Assembly (NCBI GenBank): GCA_019745415.1
Contig: JAIETF010000008.1
Coordinates: forward strand, 1-64,000
DNA: 64,000 bases
Reading direction: 5' to 3'
DNA from: Candidatus Obscuribacterales bacterium
Lineage (GTDB): Bacteria > Cyanobacteriota > Vampirovibrionia > Obscuribacterales > Obscuribacteraceae
The notes below the pieces were generated by a model, which did not search any database, had not been told where the DNA came from, and saw only the letters and a list, made by a program, of their open reading frames with translations. Below are positions 35,651 to 44,447 of this stretch, piece after piece (within the stretch, counting starts at the first letter, position 1; every line of letters starts with the position of its first letter). The translations under genes and the position numbers were made by a program.

Positions 35651-36665
35651 CGACAGCCTCGTCTTTCTTTTGGTCTTCTACGTCTTTATCTACTAAGAAG
35701 CACCGCACCACATGCTCGCCCCCCGCTCTATTTTCAAGCGCCCAAGATTTAACTTCTAGGGGTGGTACAAACTGGCTGCATTCGGCTTTCTTATCAAAAT
35801 GACAGCGGTCTTCAAAGCGGCAGCCTTTTGGCAGTTCGGTCAAGCTAGGCGGCTGACCATCAATAGGTTTAAGGCGCTTCGACTCTTTGCGCGGAATAGA
35901 ATTGAGTAAACCAATTGTGTAAGGATGCTTGGGATTTTGGAAAAGCTCCTTAACGTCGGCGTATTCAACAACGGCGCCGGCGTACATTACTGCCACTTGG
36001 TCGCACATTTCGGCTACGACCCCGAGGTCGTGGGTAATCAAGACAACCGCCGTGCCTCGTTCTCTCTGAATATCGCGCAAGAGGTCGAGTATCTGCGCCT
36101 GCACTGTTACATCAAGAGCTGTGGTGGGCTCGTCGGCGATTAGCAAAGTCGGTTCGCAGGCGAGTGCCATGGCAATCATGACGCGCTGTCTCATACCGCC
36201 CGAAAACTGATGAGGATAATCATCTATACGACTTTTTGCTTCCGGGATACGCACACTTTCCAGAGCTTCGATAGCCTTTAGCTTTGCTTCTTTGTATGAA
36301 AGCTTTTGATGCAGTTCGATTGCTTCGATGATCTGGTCGCCGATTTTATACACCGGATTTAGCGAAGTCATAGGGTCTTGCGGAATCAGGGCGATTCTAT
36401 TGCCCCGAATTGCTCTCATCTGCGCTTCGTCCAAGCTTAAGAGATCGACACCGTCAAAGATAATCTTGCCGGCGGCAATTTTTCCTGGGGGCGGCACCAG
36501 CCGCAAAATTGAAAGAGATGTAATCGACTTGCCGCAGCCACTCTCACCTACGATGCCAAGCACTTGTCCGCGGTCCACTGATAAGGTTACATCGTCGACT
36601 GCGCGGGCCTCTCCCGCTTGGGTTGGGAAAGTTGTGGCTAGGTTCTGGATCTCAAGTAGCGGCAT
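35637..36665 (-). CDS. DppD/OppD-type ABC transporter ATPase
   Basis: The 342-aa protein has Walker A GESGCGKS at 40-47, signature FSGGMRQRV, Walker [13 protein letters not shown], and the C-terminal oligopeptide/dipeptide extension with Cys residues ([20 protein letters not shown] and a later Cys near VVRCFLVD). In OppD/DppD relatives this extension binds an Fe-S cluster or helps subunit contact. The permeases of this type are 20 kb away at 14815-16669. No DppF or binding-protein gene is adjacent. Confidence 0.93.
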   Translation of the reverse strand: MPLLEIQNLATTFPTQAGEARAVDDVTLSVDRGQVLGIVGESGCGKSITSLSILRLVPPPGKIAAGKIIFDGVDLLSLDEAQMRAIRGNRIALIPQDPMTSLNPVYKIGDQIIEAIELHQKLSYKEAKLKAIEALESVRIPEAKSRIDDYPHQFSGGMRQRVMIAMALACEPTLLIADEPTTALDVTVQAQILDLLRDIQRERGTAVVLITHDLGVVAEMCDQVAVMYAGAVVEYADVKELFQNPKHPYTIGLLNSIPRKESKRLKPIDGQPPSLTELPKGCRFEDRCHFDKKAECSQFVPPLEVKSWALENRAGGEHVVRCFLVDKDVEDQKKDEAVDDLK

Positions 36666-36730
36666 GTAACCCTTTCAAATAGTTGCTGACAGGCATGATT
36701 TTAGACTGTATAAATATAAAGGAGGATGAA

Positions 36731-37084
36731 ATGTCTACTGATTCATCAAATAACACTAAAGATATATCTGTTCTGCAACTGCTCACCAAGCTAGTCAAGG
36801 AGACCGATCGTTTGGTCCGACTAGCAGACGACATTGATACTCATGCCTCCACACCGCAAGCTAAGGCGGCATTCAATCTAATCGGTTCGGAAGTAAGCAA
36901 TATACTGGCCATAATGAAATCTTCCCTCGATCCTCTTTATAGGCTCTATGACCTTGATCCGGGCATGAAGAATCTGGACAGAAACAGACGAAACGCCACC
37001 ATCAAAGAATTTACTGTGGCCAGTGAAGCCGATGACAGCTATGATGAGCAGTCGCTCTGGAACGACATCAAAGCTAAAGAATAA
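36731..37084 (+). CDS. Small hypothetical acidic protein
   Basis: ATG at 36731 follows a strong AAAGGAGG ribosome site, so the longer frame from 36683 is not needed. The 117-aa product is helical and acidic, with LLTKLVKETDRLVRLADDID and IGSEVSNILAIMKSSLDPLY, possibly a coiled coil or four-helix bundle. No signal peptide, membrane segment or known family. Stands alone, divergent from the ABC ATPase gene. Confidence 0.65.
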   Translation: MSTDSSNNTKDISVLQLLTKLVKETDRLVRLADDIDTHASTPQAKAAFNLIGSEVSNILAIMKSSLDPLYRLYDLDPGMKNLDRNRRNATIKEFTVASEADDSYDEQSLWNDIKAKE

Positions 37085-37132
37085 GCGTTTTTATCGAGCC
37101 GCTCAGGTCTAACTTAGATCTAAGCCAAACCG

Positions 37133-38005
37133 CTAATCTAGATTTTGTGGACGGCTGGCTTGCAATCTGCTGTTGCTGTCATGATCGGCACCGGCCGACA
37201 ATGAGGCTTGTATGGCTCGATCGCTCTTTATGGCTCTGGAAAGTAGCCTGACATTTTCTTGCTTACTGAAAGATGCCACCATATTTTTCAAGTTTTGAAA
37301 CCATGGTTTGAAATGGTGCTCTCTCATTTCTTGATAGGTGCGCTCAAAAGTCCATTTATCTTGAGTGAGGCGCATAATGCCGAAGAGAGTGCCGGTCCTA
37401 TCGGCGCCGTGCCGACAGTGTACAAAGACAGGCTGATTTTTCTTGTCCTGAATGATGTTCATGAAATGAGCCACTTTGTCTAAAGATGGCTTATTGAAAG
37501 TAAGCGGCATGTGCACATAATTGAGTCCAAGCTCTTTAGCTTCTCTCTCTTCCATCAGCGTACCAAGACCATTCATGCGCAGATCTACTACGGTTTTGAA
37601 GCCGGTGGCAGCCAGTCTGGCCATGCCGTCGTGACCGGGGGCCGCTCCCCTAAAAACCGAACCGGAAACTTGATCAAAATTGGCTATACTGCTGCCCATT
37701 TTTTCTTTGATGGCTGAGCCGTCCAGAGTGGTGAGCGACCTGGCTGTGCGCTCATTTTTATCTCTATCAGCATCTGTATCAGGCAAGGGCAGCGGATCGT
37801 GCAAAGCCAGCAAGCAATTTGCATTGGCTGCTGTTTCACTTTCTTGAACCAGATCTTGAGCTATAGCTGGTGCGGAGAAGAACAGGGTAAGGGCTAGGGC
37901 GGAGATCGAAAAAAAATTGATACCGCTTATGGTGTCATGGGCGGCATATTTCGATTTACTGAATTTATCTAGCTTGCTCACAAGAAAAGGATAGCACCCC
38001 GGCAT
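37133..38005 (-). CDS. Secreted dual-specificity/tyrosine phosphatase-like protein
   Basis: The product (290 aa from the ATG at 38005) has a hydrophobic N-terminal segment ending SAPAIAQ, suggesting export, though the n-region is long. The catalytic P-loop is HCRHGADRTG (Cys197, Arg203) in a DSP/PTP-like domain with VSGSVFRGAAPGHDGMARL and VVDLRMNGLG upstream. Exported phosphatases of this type can act on protein, phosphoinositide or other phosphates. Start uncertain: no Shine-Dalgarno and a possible TTG at 38017. It is divergent from the TrkA-N gene with only 43 bp between the starts. Confidence 0.8.
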   Translation of the reverse strand: MPGCYPFLVSKLDKFSKSKYAAHDTISGINFFSISALALTLFFSAPAIAQDLVQESETAANANCLLALHDPLPLPDTDADRDKNERTARSLTTLDGSAIKEKMGSSIANFDQVSGSVFRGAAPGHDGMARLAATGFKTVVDLRMNGLGTLMEEREAKELGLNYVHMPLTFNKPSLDKVAHFMNIIQDKKNQPVFVHCRHGADRTGTLFGIMRLTQDKWTFERTYQEMREHHFKPWFQNLKNMVASFSKQENVRLLSRAIKSDRAIQASLSAGADHDSNSRLQASRPQNLD

Positions 38006-38036
38006 CTTTACAATCAAGGCTGATTTCCATTTTAGG

Positions 38037-38042
38037 TATACT
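38037..38042 (+). promoter_or_regulatory. -10 box, leaderless type
   Basis: TATACT ends six bases before the GTG at 38049. No -35 at normal spacing and no ribosome site. Confidence 0.45.
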
Positions 38043-38048
38043 AAGCCT

Positions 38049-39158
38049 GTGGATTTCAGGGCGCAAACTTTACATTATCTGGAGGATTACGACTACGCCA
38101 GAAGGCGTAGTCGGAGACTCATCCTATTGATGAAAGTACTCTTGAGAGAGTTCAAGGGGTTCCTGATCTCGATGGGCTTAGCCTTCTCGGTTTCGGTAGG
38201 GTTGCTGTACAGCTTCTATCCCGCTTCTGAGCTGGGCGGACACACGATGACTCTCACCCAGGCTGCTTACTACACCCTGCTCATGATTTTCTTTGAGAGT
38301 CCCCTCAACTATGTCGAAGACTATAGGCTTTCGCCAATCTTTTTTGTTTTGCCCATTTTAGGGTTGATCATCATTGCCGAAGGGGTGGTGCATCTTGGGA
38401 ATCTACTTTTTCAACATAAACGTTATTCGAAGGAGTGGCAGTCGATGATTGCTGAAACAATGGAAGACCATGTAGTGGTATGTGGTCTGGGCAATGTCGG
38501 AGTGCGAGTGGTTGAACACCTTCGTCGTTTTGCCCAAGACGTGGTTGCCATCGAGAGCAACGAGTCGGCGCGTTTTGTCGCCGAGGTGGGCGGTCTTGAT
38601 GTTCCGGTTCTCTTTGGTGATGTGAGAGATTCGGCAGCCTTGGTCAAAGCTTCGGTGCGCAAAGCCAAGGCGATAATTTGTGTTACTGATAATGACTTGG
38701 CCAATCTTGAAGCGGCATTGACGGCAAGAGAATTGAATCCCGACATCAGAGTGGTGATTCGAATGTTCGACCAGAATCTTGCCAAAAAGGTCGAGAAATC
38801 GATGGGCATTCAGGGCGCCTATAGTTCGTCGGCGCGTTCGGCCCGCCTCTTTGCCCAGGCCGCTATATCAGGCGATATACTCGATAGTTTTGAGTTTGGT
38901 GGAACAGTTATCAATGCCGTACAGCTTACGGTTGAGCCGAATACCATTTTGGTTGGGCATGATATCGACTATTTGCGCGGCAACTATGAAGTAACCATAC
39001 TCTGTCATGAAAAATCTGACGGCGTGGTGGATTGGAACCCGGCCCCCAGTAATCCGCTCGGCGTCGGTGATCGACTGCTGATAATGACTGATAGAGAGGG
39101 TCTTGAGCGCCTCAAGCCATTATCTTCCAAGCTTGCCTTGCCTAGAGATACGCACTGA
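38049..39158 (+). CDS. TrkA-N/RCK membrane protein resembling a K+ channel but without the selectivity filter
   Basis: The 369-aa protein has two or three N-terminal membrane helices (about 36-54, 68-80, 93-118), then an RCK domain: VVVCGLGNVGVRVVEHL (Rossmann glycine loop), VVAIESNESARFV, VLFGDVRDSAALVKA and ICVTDNDLANLEAAL. The C-terminal TrkA-C-like part follows. Between the helices, where two-helix K+ channels have TVGYG, I read YYTLLMIFFESPLNYVEDY, so the filter is missing. It may not conduct K+, or may pass other ions. GTG start, probably leaderless. Confidence 0.8.
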   Translation: MDFRAQTLHYLEDYDYARRRSRRLILLMKVLLREFKGFLISMGLAFSVSVGLLYSFYPASELGGHTMTLTQAAYYTLLMIFFESPLNYVEDYRLSPIFFVLPILGLIIIAEGVVHLGNLLFQHKRYSKEWQSMIAETMEDHVVVCGLGNVGVRVVEHLRRFAQDVVAIESNESARFVAEVGGLDVPVLFGDVRDSAALVKASVRKAKAIICVTDNDLANLEAALTARELNPDIRVVIRMFDQNLAKKVEKSMGIQGAYSSSARSARLFAQAAISGDILDSFEFGGTVINAVQLTVEPNTILVGHDIDYLRGNYEVTILCHEKSDGVVDWNPAPSNPLGVGDRLLIMTDREGLERLKPLSSKLALPRDTH

Positions 39159-39347
39159 GTCTTCTTTGGCACCAAATTAGAAAAAGACAAGCCGGTATAG
39201 ATTGGCGCCAGGTCAATTTTAGTTAAGGCTGTCAAGATGTTGCGAAATTGCAAATATGCGTAACATGCCTACAAAGAACAACTTGATAAGGGGCATTCTC
39301 AGTAAGCTAATTATGGTTGTAAGTTGTAAGGGATGCGCCGACCTTAA

Positions 39348-40448
39348 ATGTTTGGTCTCAAGCTGAATGGAACCGATCATAGTGATGAGCAGCAGCTAGC
39401 TCGTCTGGCCCGCAAGATTGCGGCGAGTATGACCCATTCCTGGCAGATTATGGAAGTTTCCGGTGAACTGACTTCAACCATGCTCAGGCATGATCTTTTC
39501 CGTTATCTTCCGCCTGATCTCAAAATCGTTCACGGCCCTGGTTGCGCGGTTGCTTCAGTGCCTGTGCATATTTTTGACCGAGCCATTTCTATTGCCCAAG
39601 AACCCGATGTTATTTTTTGTGCTACGGCTGAACTTCTGCGCATCCCCGGCAGCACCAAAGATTTGTTGGAAGTTAAGGCCCAAGGTTTTGATGTTCGCGT
39701 TGTCTATTCTTCGATTGAATGTATTGGTATTGCCCGCAGCAATCCTGATAAGAAAGTCGTTCTTTTCAATGTCGGCTTTGAGAGCAGTGTTCAGATGGAT
39801 GCCCTGGCCGTTTGGCAAGCAAGAAGGCTGGGAGTAAGTAATTTCTATCTACTCAGCGACCATGCCAATCTGCCCCCCGTTGTATCGAGAGTTCTGGCCG
39901 ATCGTGATAGCCAGGTCAACGCTGTCTTAGTGCCCGGTCAACTGGCTTGTATTTCGGGCTTTGAAGACTATGAGCCTATTGCTGAAACAATGCATAGACC
40001 GATAGTGGTCACCGGCTTTGAACCAACTGATATTTTGGAAGGTATTCTGAAAGCGGTGAACTTGCTTGAATACGGCAAGGCGACTGTCGAGAATCAGTAT
40101 AAGAGGGCGGCTAATCGGCAGGGTAATTTAGAAGTCAGGGCTCTTATTTCTGAAGTTTTTGAGGTCTGTCAGCGGCAATGGCGTGGACTAGGAGTTGTGC
40201 AAGCGGGTGGTTACGCCCTCAGACCCGAATTCTCCGCTTTTGACGCCCACCAAGTTTTTGCTCCCTTGGGCGCTTGTGAAGTAGAGGGCACAGGCTGTAT
40301 CTCTTCCGAGATATGGCTTGGTATGAAGTCTCCTCTGCAATGTCCCCTCTTTGGCAAAACTTGTAAACCTGATAGTCCCCAGGGCGCTACTATGGTTTCG
40401 ACGGCGGGCACTTGTGCCGCCTATTTCAAGCACCAGTTCAAGAAATAG
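39348..40448 (+). CDS. hypD: Divergent HypD-like protein
   Basis: The 366-aa protein aligns over its length with HypD, the [4Fe-4S] scaffold for Fe(CN)2CO assembly of [NiFe]-hydrogenases. Cluster-type cysteines are kept at 317, 332, 339 and 356 (GTGCIS, QCPLFGKTC, AGTCAAY). The usual MEVCG is MEVSG (Ser38), GPGCPVC is GPGCAVA (Cys66 kept, Ala69), and GFETT is GFESS. No other hyp or hydrogenase gene lies in the window. It may be a repurposed paralogue. The preceding 190 bp hold no clear promoter. Confidence 0.8.
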   Translation: MFGLKLNGTDHSDEQQLARLARKIAASMTHSWQIMEVSGELTSTMLRHDLFRYLPPDLKIVHGPGCAVASVPVHIFDRAISIAQEPDVIFCATAELLRIPGSTKDLLEVKAQGFDVRVVYSSIECIGIARSNPDKKVVLFNVGFESSVQMDALAVWQARRLGVSNFYLLSDHANLPPVVSRVLADRDSQVNAVLVPGQLACISGFEDYEPIAETMHRPIVVTGFEPTDILEGILKAVNLLEYGKATVENQYKRAANRQGNLEVRALISEVFEVCQRQWRGLGVVQAGGYALRPEFSAFDAHQVFAPLGACEVEGTGCISSEIWLGMKSPLQCPLFGKTCKPDSPQGATMVSTAGTCAAYFKHQFKK

Positions 40449-40477
40449 ACCTTTGTTTCATTTTCTATGGAACAGTT

Positions 40478-42151
40478 TTAGGGTGCGCCCTGTCTTGCCA
40501 TCGCACCAAGAAAACCCATTACTAAGACCACAATCACTATTACCGCCTGAGATTTGAGAAATACTCGACTGAGACCGACATAGTTCAGATAGAGGGTCCA
40601 GAAGAATGAGATATAGAGTCCTAGCTCAAACTTTCCCAGGGCGATAAAAGAAAGAAGAATGGGGGCTCGGCTGTAGCAGAGCACTCTCAGAACACCGTTG
40701 AAGTCGCCTTTACCGAAAATTCTCTCGAAAACAAAATTGACTAGGGCCGCGCCCACCAGGGTGGACACTAAACCGAAAGTCAGCTCACCGAAAAGGGGAA
40801 AAAGGCTGAACTTGAAGAGACAACGCAGAAGAGCTGTGGCAATTTCAATTGAGAGAAGAAAGAAGATTGGTTCGGCGTTGGAGCCGTCTAGGGGCAATCG
40901 ATCAAAAAAATCGCGGGGATCTCTTAGAACGTTGCGGGCGATCATTATATTTAGGGCGGCAATGCCGAAAACATCGCCCCGCCCAATACGTGCGGCAGAA
41001 CTATTGTCCTGGGCATTGTCTTCTTTCCGTTCAGGAATACCGGCTCTTCTAAGTGCCGCTGCACCTCTAGAAACTTCTTTCTCCGGAGCCTTTTTCAGGG
41101 CTTCGTTTAGGGCAGATTCCTGCTTCTTTATAATAGGTTCGGGCGCCTGATTATTCTGCTTAGCGCGGTTGAGAGCCTCTTCATATTCTCTGGCGAACTT
41201 TTCTCGGTCGCTACCGGGCGGTCTTAGATCTGTTCTTTTTATCGGCTGCGGTCGATTCTCCGCTGTCTCCTCTCTTTTGAGGGCATTCAATTTGTTATTG
41301 GTCTGTCCGGGTTTTGGACCCCAATTAGGATCAAGACTAGACTTTTGGGCGGCGGCGTTGGTATTAGCGGCAGTGCGTTCAAAAGCACGCGAAGCTTCAT
41401 TCATGGCTGCGATTTCTTCACTGCTCGGCATGGGGCTATTGAAGCTGCTATCCTGACTGGCTGTTTCATTGCGCCTGACATAGGGCGCCGGGCTCAGTTC
41501 GCGGCGCGGTTCGCTCTTTGTTGGCCGAGGCGGCAACTGCAGTTTGGGAAAGTTATTGCTGTCTTCCGGCTTGAATTCGAGGGGGCGATAGCTCGGGCTT
41601 GGTGTGCCGTCATCTGCCTTCTTCTCTGTTTCACTCTCTTTCTCTTTCTCTTTCTCTTTTTCTTTCGCCTCAGGCTTGACCGCACTTTCAGGGTCGCCGC
41701 TCTTGCGCTTTAGTTCGCCTTGGGGCCATTGCGGCTCGTTCTTTTCTGTTTTGACCGGGCTTTTGAAATCACCGGCAAGGGCATGCTTGATTACTTCTTC
41801 AGCCAGACTAAGACCTTGGTTGGAATATGGTTGCTCTTTCTCGCCCTGTCTTTGGGTAAGAGCGCTATCACTAGAGTTGCTAGCTGAATTACTGGGTGTC
41901 GGTTGACCAGGCCAGGCGTAGGCTTCTATTAGATCCGGATTTCTGCCCGAGGCTTCCTTATCTTCTGCTAGGCCTGAGCTATTGGCCTGATGAGGCGCTT
42001 GCCCAGTACCAGATTTGGTGGCTTCCTGCTTGCTTTTCTCTTCTTCTTGCTTGTCTGCCACTGTTTGGGTGCCTGGATTGACCAGACAATATTGTATATG
42101 TAGATCGCTCTTTTGGATGACAAGCGTGCCTAAGGAATGGGTTCTTGGCAA
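40478..42151 (-). CDS. Membrane protein with long disordered N-terminus and Yip1-like C-terminus
   Basis: The frame gives up to 557 aa. Residues 30-360 are low-complexity, rich in Glu, Lys, Ser, Pro and Gln, with a run EKEKEKEKE. The last 190 residues have about five membrane helices with Yip1-like organisation (NVLRDPRDFFDRLPLDG, LLSIEIATALLRCLFKF, LYISFFWTLYLNYVGLSRVF). The start is uncertain: TTG at 42151 has no ribosome site and later starts are possible. Function unknown. It converges on the HypD-like gene. Confidence 0.65.
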   Translation of the reverse strand: MPRTHSLGTLVIQKSDLHIQYCLVNPGTQTVADKQEEEKSKQEATKSGTGQAPHQANSSGLAEDKEASGRNPDLIEAYAWPGQPTPSNSASNSSDSALTQRQGEKEQPYSNQGLSLAEEVIKHALAGDFKSPVKTEKNEPQWPQGELKRKSGDPESAVKPEAKEKEKEKEKESETEKKADDGTPSPSYRPLEFKPEDSNNFPKLQLPPRPTKSEPRRELSPAPYVRRNETASQDSSFNSPMPSSEEIAAMNEASRAFERTAANTNAAAQKSSLDPNWGPKPGQTNNKLNALKREETAENRPQPIKRTDLRPPGSDREKFAREYEEALNRAKQNNQAPEPIIKKQESALNEALKKAPEKEVSRGAAALRRAGIPERKEDNAQDNSSAARIGRGDVFGIAALNIMIARNVLRDPRDFFDRLPLDGSNAEPIFFLLSIEIATALLRCLFKFSLFPLFGELTFGLVSTLVGAALVNFVFERIFGKGDFNGVLRVLCYSRAPILLSFIALGKFELGLYISFFWTLYLNYVGLSRVFLKSQAVIVIVVLVMGFLGAMARQGAP

Positions 42152-42296
42152 CCGCGCAGATTAATTCTGCCTGCCGACATGATGTCGCAATTGGTGGCGG
42201 AAACATTTTCTTCAAATCTCTGTCATTGAGAAAGTGAGCAATGCTAGAGGCTTCCGCCAATGCCTGTTTTAGAAATTGAGTACCGACAGGAGAAAA

Positions 42297-42320
42297 CTTG
42301 GCAAGTGTAGCACTGCCAAG
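42297..42320. other. Strong hairpin in a divergent intergenic region
   Basis: CTTGGC-A-AGTG-TAG-CACT-GCCAAG: ten paired bases with one bulge, 118-95 bp upstream of the gene at 42415. It lies upstream of that gene's predicted promoter, so it may be a protein-binding site rather than an RNA element. Confidence 0.3.
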
Positions 42321-42336
42321 TAGACCTTAATCAGTC

Positions 42337-42365
42337 TTGCTCTGTAACATCTTGTCATGCATAAT
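42337..42365 (+). promoter_or_regulatory. Promoter of the gene at 42415
   Basis: TTGCTC (42337-42342), 17-bp spacer, CATAAT (42360-42365). The start site would be near 42372, giving a leader of about 43 nt with GAGGT before the ATG. Confidence 0.5.
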
Positions 42366-42414
42366 ATTGTCGTGCCAAGAGCTTTTCTGACGCTCTATTA
42401 ATGAGGTAACAAAA

Positions 42415-42765
42415 ATGTCGACCAAAGCCCTGATGAGAGCTACGGACCATTCGATAATCAAGCAAAAGCTATCCGGAGATGAAAGCAGTCAGGAAGATAG
42501 CCCAGTCAAGGTCGACATAACAGCCGGCTATCGGGCTCTTATGCGCGACAACACTTTGGCTGGACGTCATGCCTCCCGTGCTTTCCGCAACGGTGAAAAG
42601 GAAGAAAGTAGCTCCCGTCTAAAGATGGTTTCGCGTTTGAGGCAGAAAGAATCTTGGTTGATTTGGCGCGATATAGTACGTGACCTTGACCGTTCCTTTG
42701 GTAGTCTCTTACAGCGTATTTCCCCTTCGATGTGGTTGAAGGAAGGAAAACCTTCTTATAGATAG
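42415..42765 (+). CDS. Small hypothetical basic protein
   Basis: The 116-aa protein is soluble, Ser/Arg-rich and largely helical: GYRALMRDNTLAGRHASRAF, RLRQKESWLIWRDIVRDLDR. ATGAGGTAAC precedes the ATG, and a promoter and a good terminator (42795-42817) bracket it, so it is a single-gene transcript. No family is recognised. Confidence 0.65.
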   Translation: MSTKALMRATDHSIIKQKLSGDESSQEDSPVKVDITAGYRALMRDNTLAGRHASRAFRNGEKEESSSRLKMVSRLRQKESWLIWRDIVRDLDRSFGSLLQRISPSMWLKEGKPSYR

Positions 42766-42794
42766 TTAAGACTAGAACCCAAATACTAAATTCT

Positions 42795-42817
42795 AAAGCC
42801 CCTTTCAAGGGGCTTTT
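42795..42817 (+). terminator. Bidirectional intrinsic terminator
   Basis: AAAGCCCC-TTTCAA-GGGGCTTTT between two convergent genes. A single copy, in contrast to the three tandem arrays. Confidence 0.8.
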
Positions 42818-42820
42818 GCT

Positions 42821-43624
42821 TTAGCTGTGATTGTTTGAGTCGTCTGTCTTAAGGCCAAGCTGGTTTTCAAAAATCAACTTGTCTACTTTGAGGGCGTCGT
42901 TGCCCACTTGCAGATCACCAGAGAATGGTGCGCCGAACAGAACCACCAGATAGAGATTGAGTGATATCAATAGCGATACCATGCTCGTCATTACCACTTG
43001 GGCCGCCAGGCTCTCGATTGCAAAGAAATAAGTAAATACCACTGTGACAATGCCGCCCAAAATCAAGACAAACCATTCCACCGCCGGTACGCCGTAGGTG
43101 GCAAGATTTGTGCGGGCTCGGCGATTATCCCAAACCTGACAAGCTTCTTGCACGATAATCGGATAAATAGCCTTTTGGTTCTCGTTAACCGGCTCAAAAG
43201 AAATTACTTCTTTCATGAGATTGACCACATCGCGTCTGGCGGCTTTGTCTATTTCGCCCCGACCCATCGCCGGCCACTCGTGCTCTATGACTTCGGTGGC
43301 ATAGGTATGACAGAGACCTCTTATTGAGTCTGCCTTAGGCTGCGGTAGTTTCTCCGCCAATAGAAAAACATCGGCCAAACTATTTGCTTCGGTTTCTACA
43401 ACAGCGCGGGCGTTTTGAAACTTGGTCATAGCGTCTACCACAACCAAACCAAGCAAAACAGCGTACATAGTACCGACCACCGAAAGCAGATAGCCGCCCA
43501 CTTCATGGCATTGTTTTAGTTTCTCGAGGTGAAAAAACTTTCTCACCAATAGCAAGCCAGCCACCGAGCTTAGAGTAACACCCAGAATCAAGGCAGCGCC
43601 ATTTAGGTAAGAGTCTAAGTTCAC
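42821..43624 (-). CDS. DUF4239 (bestrophin-like) membrane protein
   Basis: The 267-aa protein has helices near residues 10-27, 44-64, 182-204 and 210-232. Between them lies a large soluble part with AVVETEANSLADVFLLAEKL and the tail GAPFSGDLQVGNDALK, all typical of DUF4239, a bestrophin-like family without proven function. GTG start at 43624 with AAGAGGT upstream. It ends next to the bidirectional terminator. Confidence 0.8.
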   Translation of the reverse strand: MNLDSYLNGAALILGVTLSSVAGLLLVRKFFHLEKLKQCHEVGGYLLSVVGTMYAVLLGLVVVDAMTKFQNARAVVETEANSLADVFLLAEKLPQPKADSIRGLCHTYATEVIEHEWPAMGRGEIDKAARRDVVNLMKEVISFEPVNENQKAIYPIIVQEACQVWDNRRARTNLATYGVPAVEWFVLILGGIVTVVFTYFFAIESLAAQVVMTSMVSLLISLNLYLVVLFGAPFSGDLQVGNDALKVDKLIFENQLGLKTDDSNNHS

Positions 43625-43678
43625 GCCAGTACCTCTTAAGTTTGACCAATTTAGGTGACTGAGCGTTAGTTTACAGCT

Positions 43679-43813
43679 TTAGCGGCCAAAAGGTCTTATA
43701 TGCAAGAGATCTAGAGCGCTTTCTAGAAAAGCTGTAACTTCGTCATGGGCGATTGTGTAGAGGAAAACCGCCAGGAAAGTGAAGACCACTGAATAAAAAA
43801 GTATGCTGACCAT
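43679..43813 (-). CDS. Candidate 44-residue membrane protein
   Basis: An ATG at 43813 opens a 44-codon frame: MVSILFYSVVFTFLAVFLYT (a membrane helix), then a short amphipathic tail with HDEVTAFLESALDLLH and a basic end. It lies in the 314-bp gap 43625-43938, which otherwise shows nothing. No Shine-Dalgarno sequence is visible. It is supported only by the coherent hydrophobic-amphipathic layout. Confidence 0.35.
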   Translation of the reverse strand: MVSILFYSVVFTFLAVFLYTIAHDEVTAFLESALDLLHIRPFGR

Positions 43814-43938
43814 ATTTTTGCTGAACTGGTTGATTGTTTTGTTGCAAATGACTGTATTAGTATCTTGCCAAGTGGTTTAAGGGTGGGTTAAGAAAAGATC
43901 TTTGCCGGCTAAAATCAGATTCAGCTTGTTTGCCGGAG

Positions 43939-44421
43939 CTAGTGCTTGCAGTTCTCATGTCCGCCACTGTGGCTATGACCAAGAAAGCTGCCGGTAGTGA
44001 AGCGTCTATTTAAAAGATGAGTTCCAACTAAAAGAAGGTTGCCGAAGGCAATCAAGGGTAATTCCAGGCTTTCTGAAACGAGAGTGTCGCGTCCGAATGC
44101 CACAGTTAATACTGTAACCATGCCGATGATCAAGCCAACCAGGGCGATTACTTTCTTGTGTCTGAAATAGCCGGGCACAATGGCGAAAACAGCAAAGGCA
44201 ACAATGGCAGCAATGAGGGTGTTTTCAACCCAAGGTTCTTCCAGAAATTTGAGGTTAAGCCCGATGAATGGAACAGCTGCAATGAGCACCGGCAAGGCCA
44301 GGCAGTGAATTAGGCAAGCGATTGAGGCGAAAATACCAAGATTATCCAGAGATAAGATAGCTTTATCCTGACCTAGATCAATTGGATCAGGAATATCTTG
44401 GTTAGTCTTGTTTTCGGTCAC
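43939..44421 (-). CDS. MerC-domain membrane protein
   Basis: The 160-aa protein has four membrane helices and starts its domain with FASIACLIHCLALPVLIAAV, where Cys36 and Cys40 match the metal-contacting pair region of MerC proteins. The tail is His/Cys-rich (HSHSGGHENCKH). MerC proteins import mercury in resistance operons, but chromosomal relatives next to Fur/Zur genes are better explained by zinc or another metal. GTG start with GGAGGTCCTGAAGA. It follows the Fur/Zur gene by 26 bp in the same direction. Confidence 0.82.
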   Translation of the reverse strand: MTENKTNQDIPDPIDLGQDKAILSLDNLGIFASIACLIHCLALPVLIAAVPFIGLNLKFLEEPWVENTLIAAIVAFAVFAIVPGYFRHKKVIALVGLIIGMVTVLTVAFGRDTLVSESLELPLIAFGNLLLVGTHLLNRRFTTGSFLGHSHSGGHENCKH

Positions 44422-44447
44422 TCTTCAGGACCTCCGGACTATTTGCA

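Noticed and set aside
41494..41713. Genes opposite the charged region of the Yip1-like protein
   Set aside because: They arise from low-complexity Glu/Lys codons read in reverse and have no independent support.
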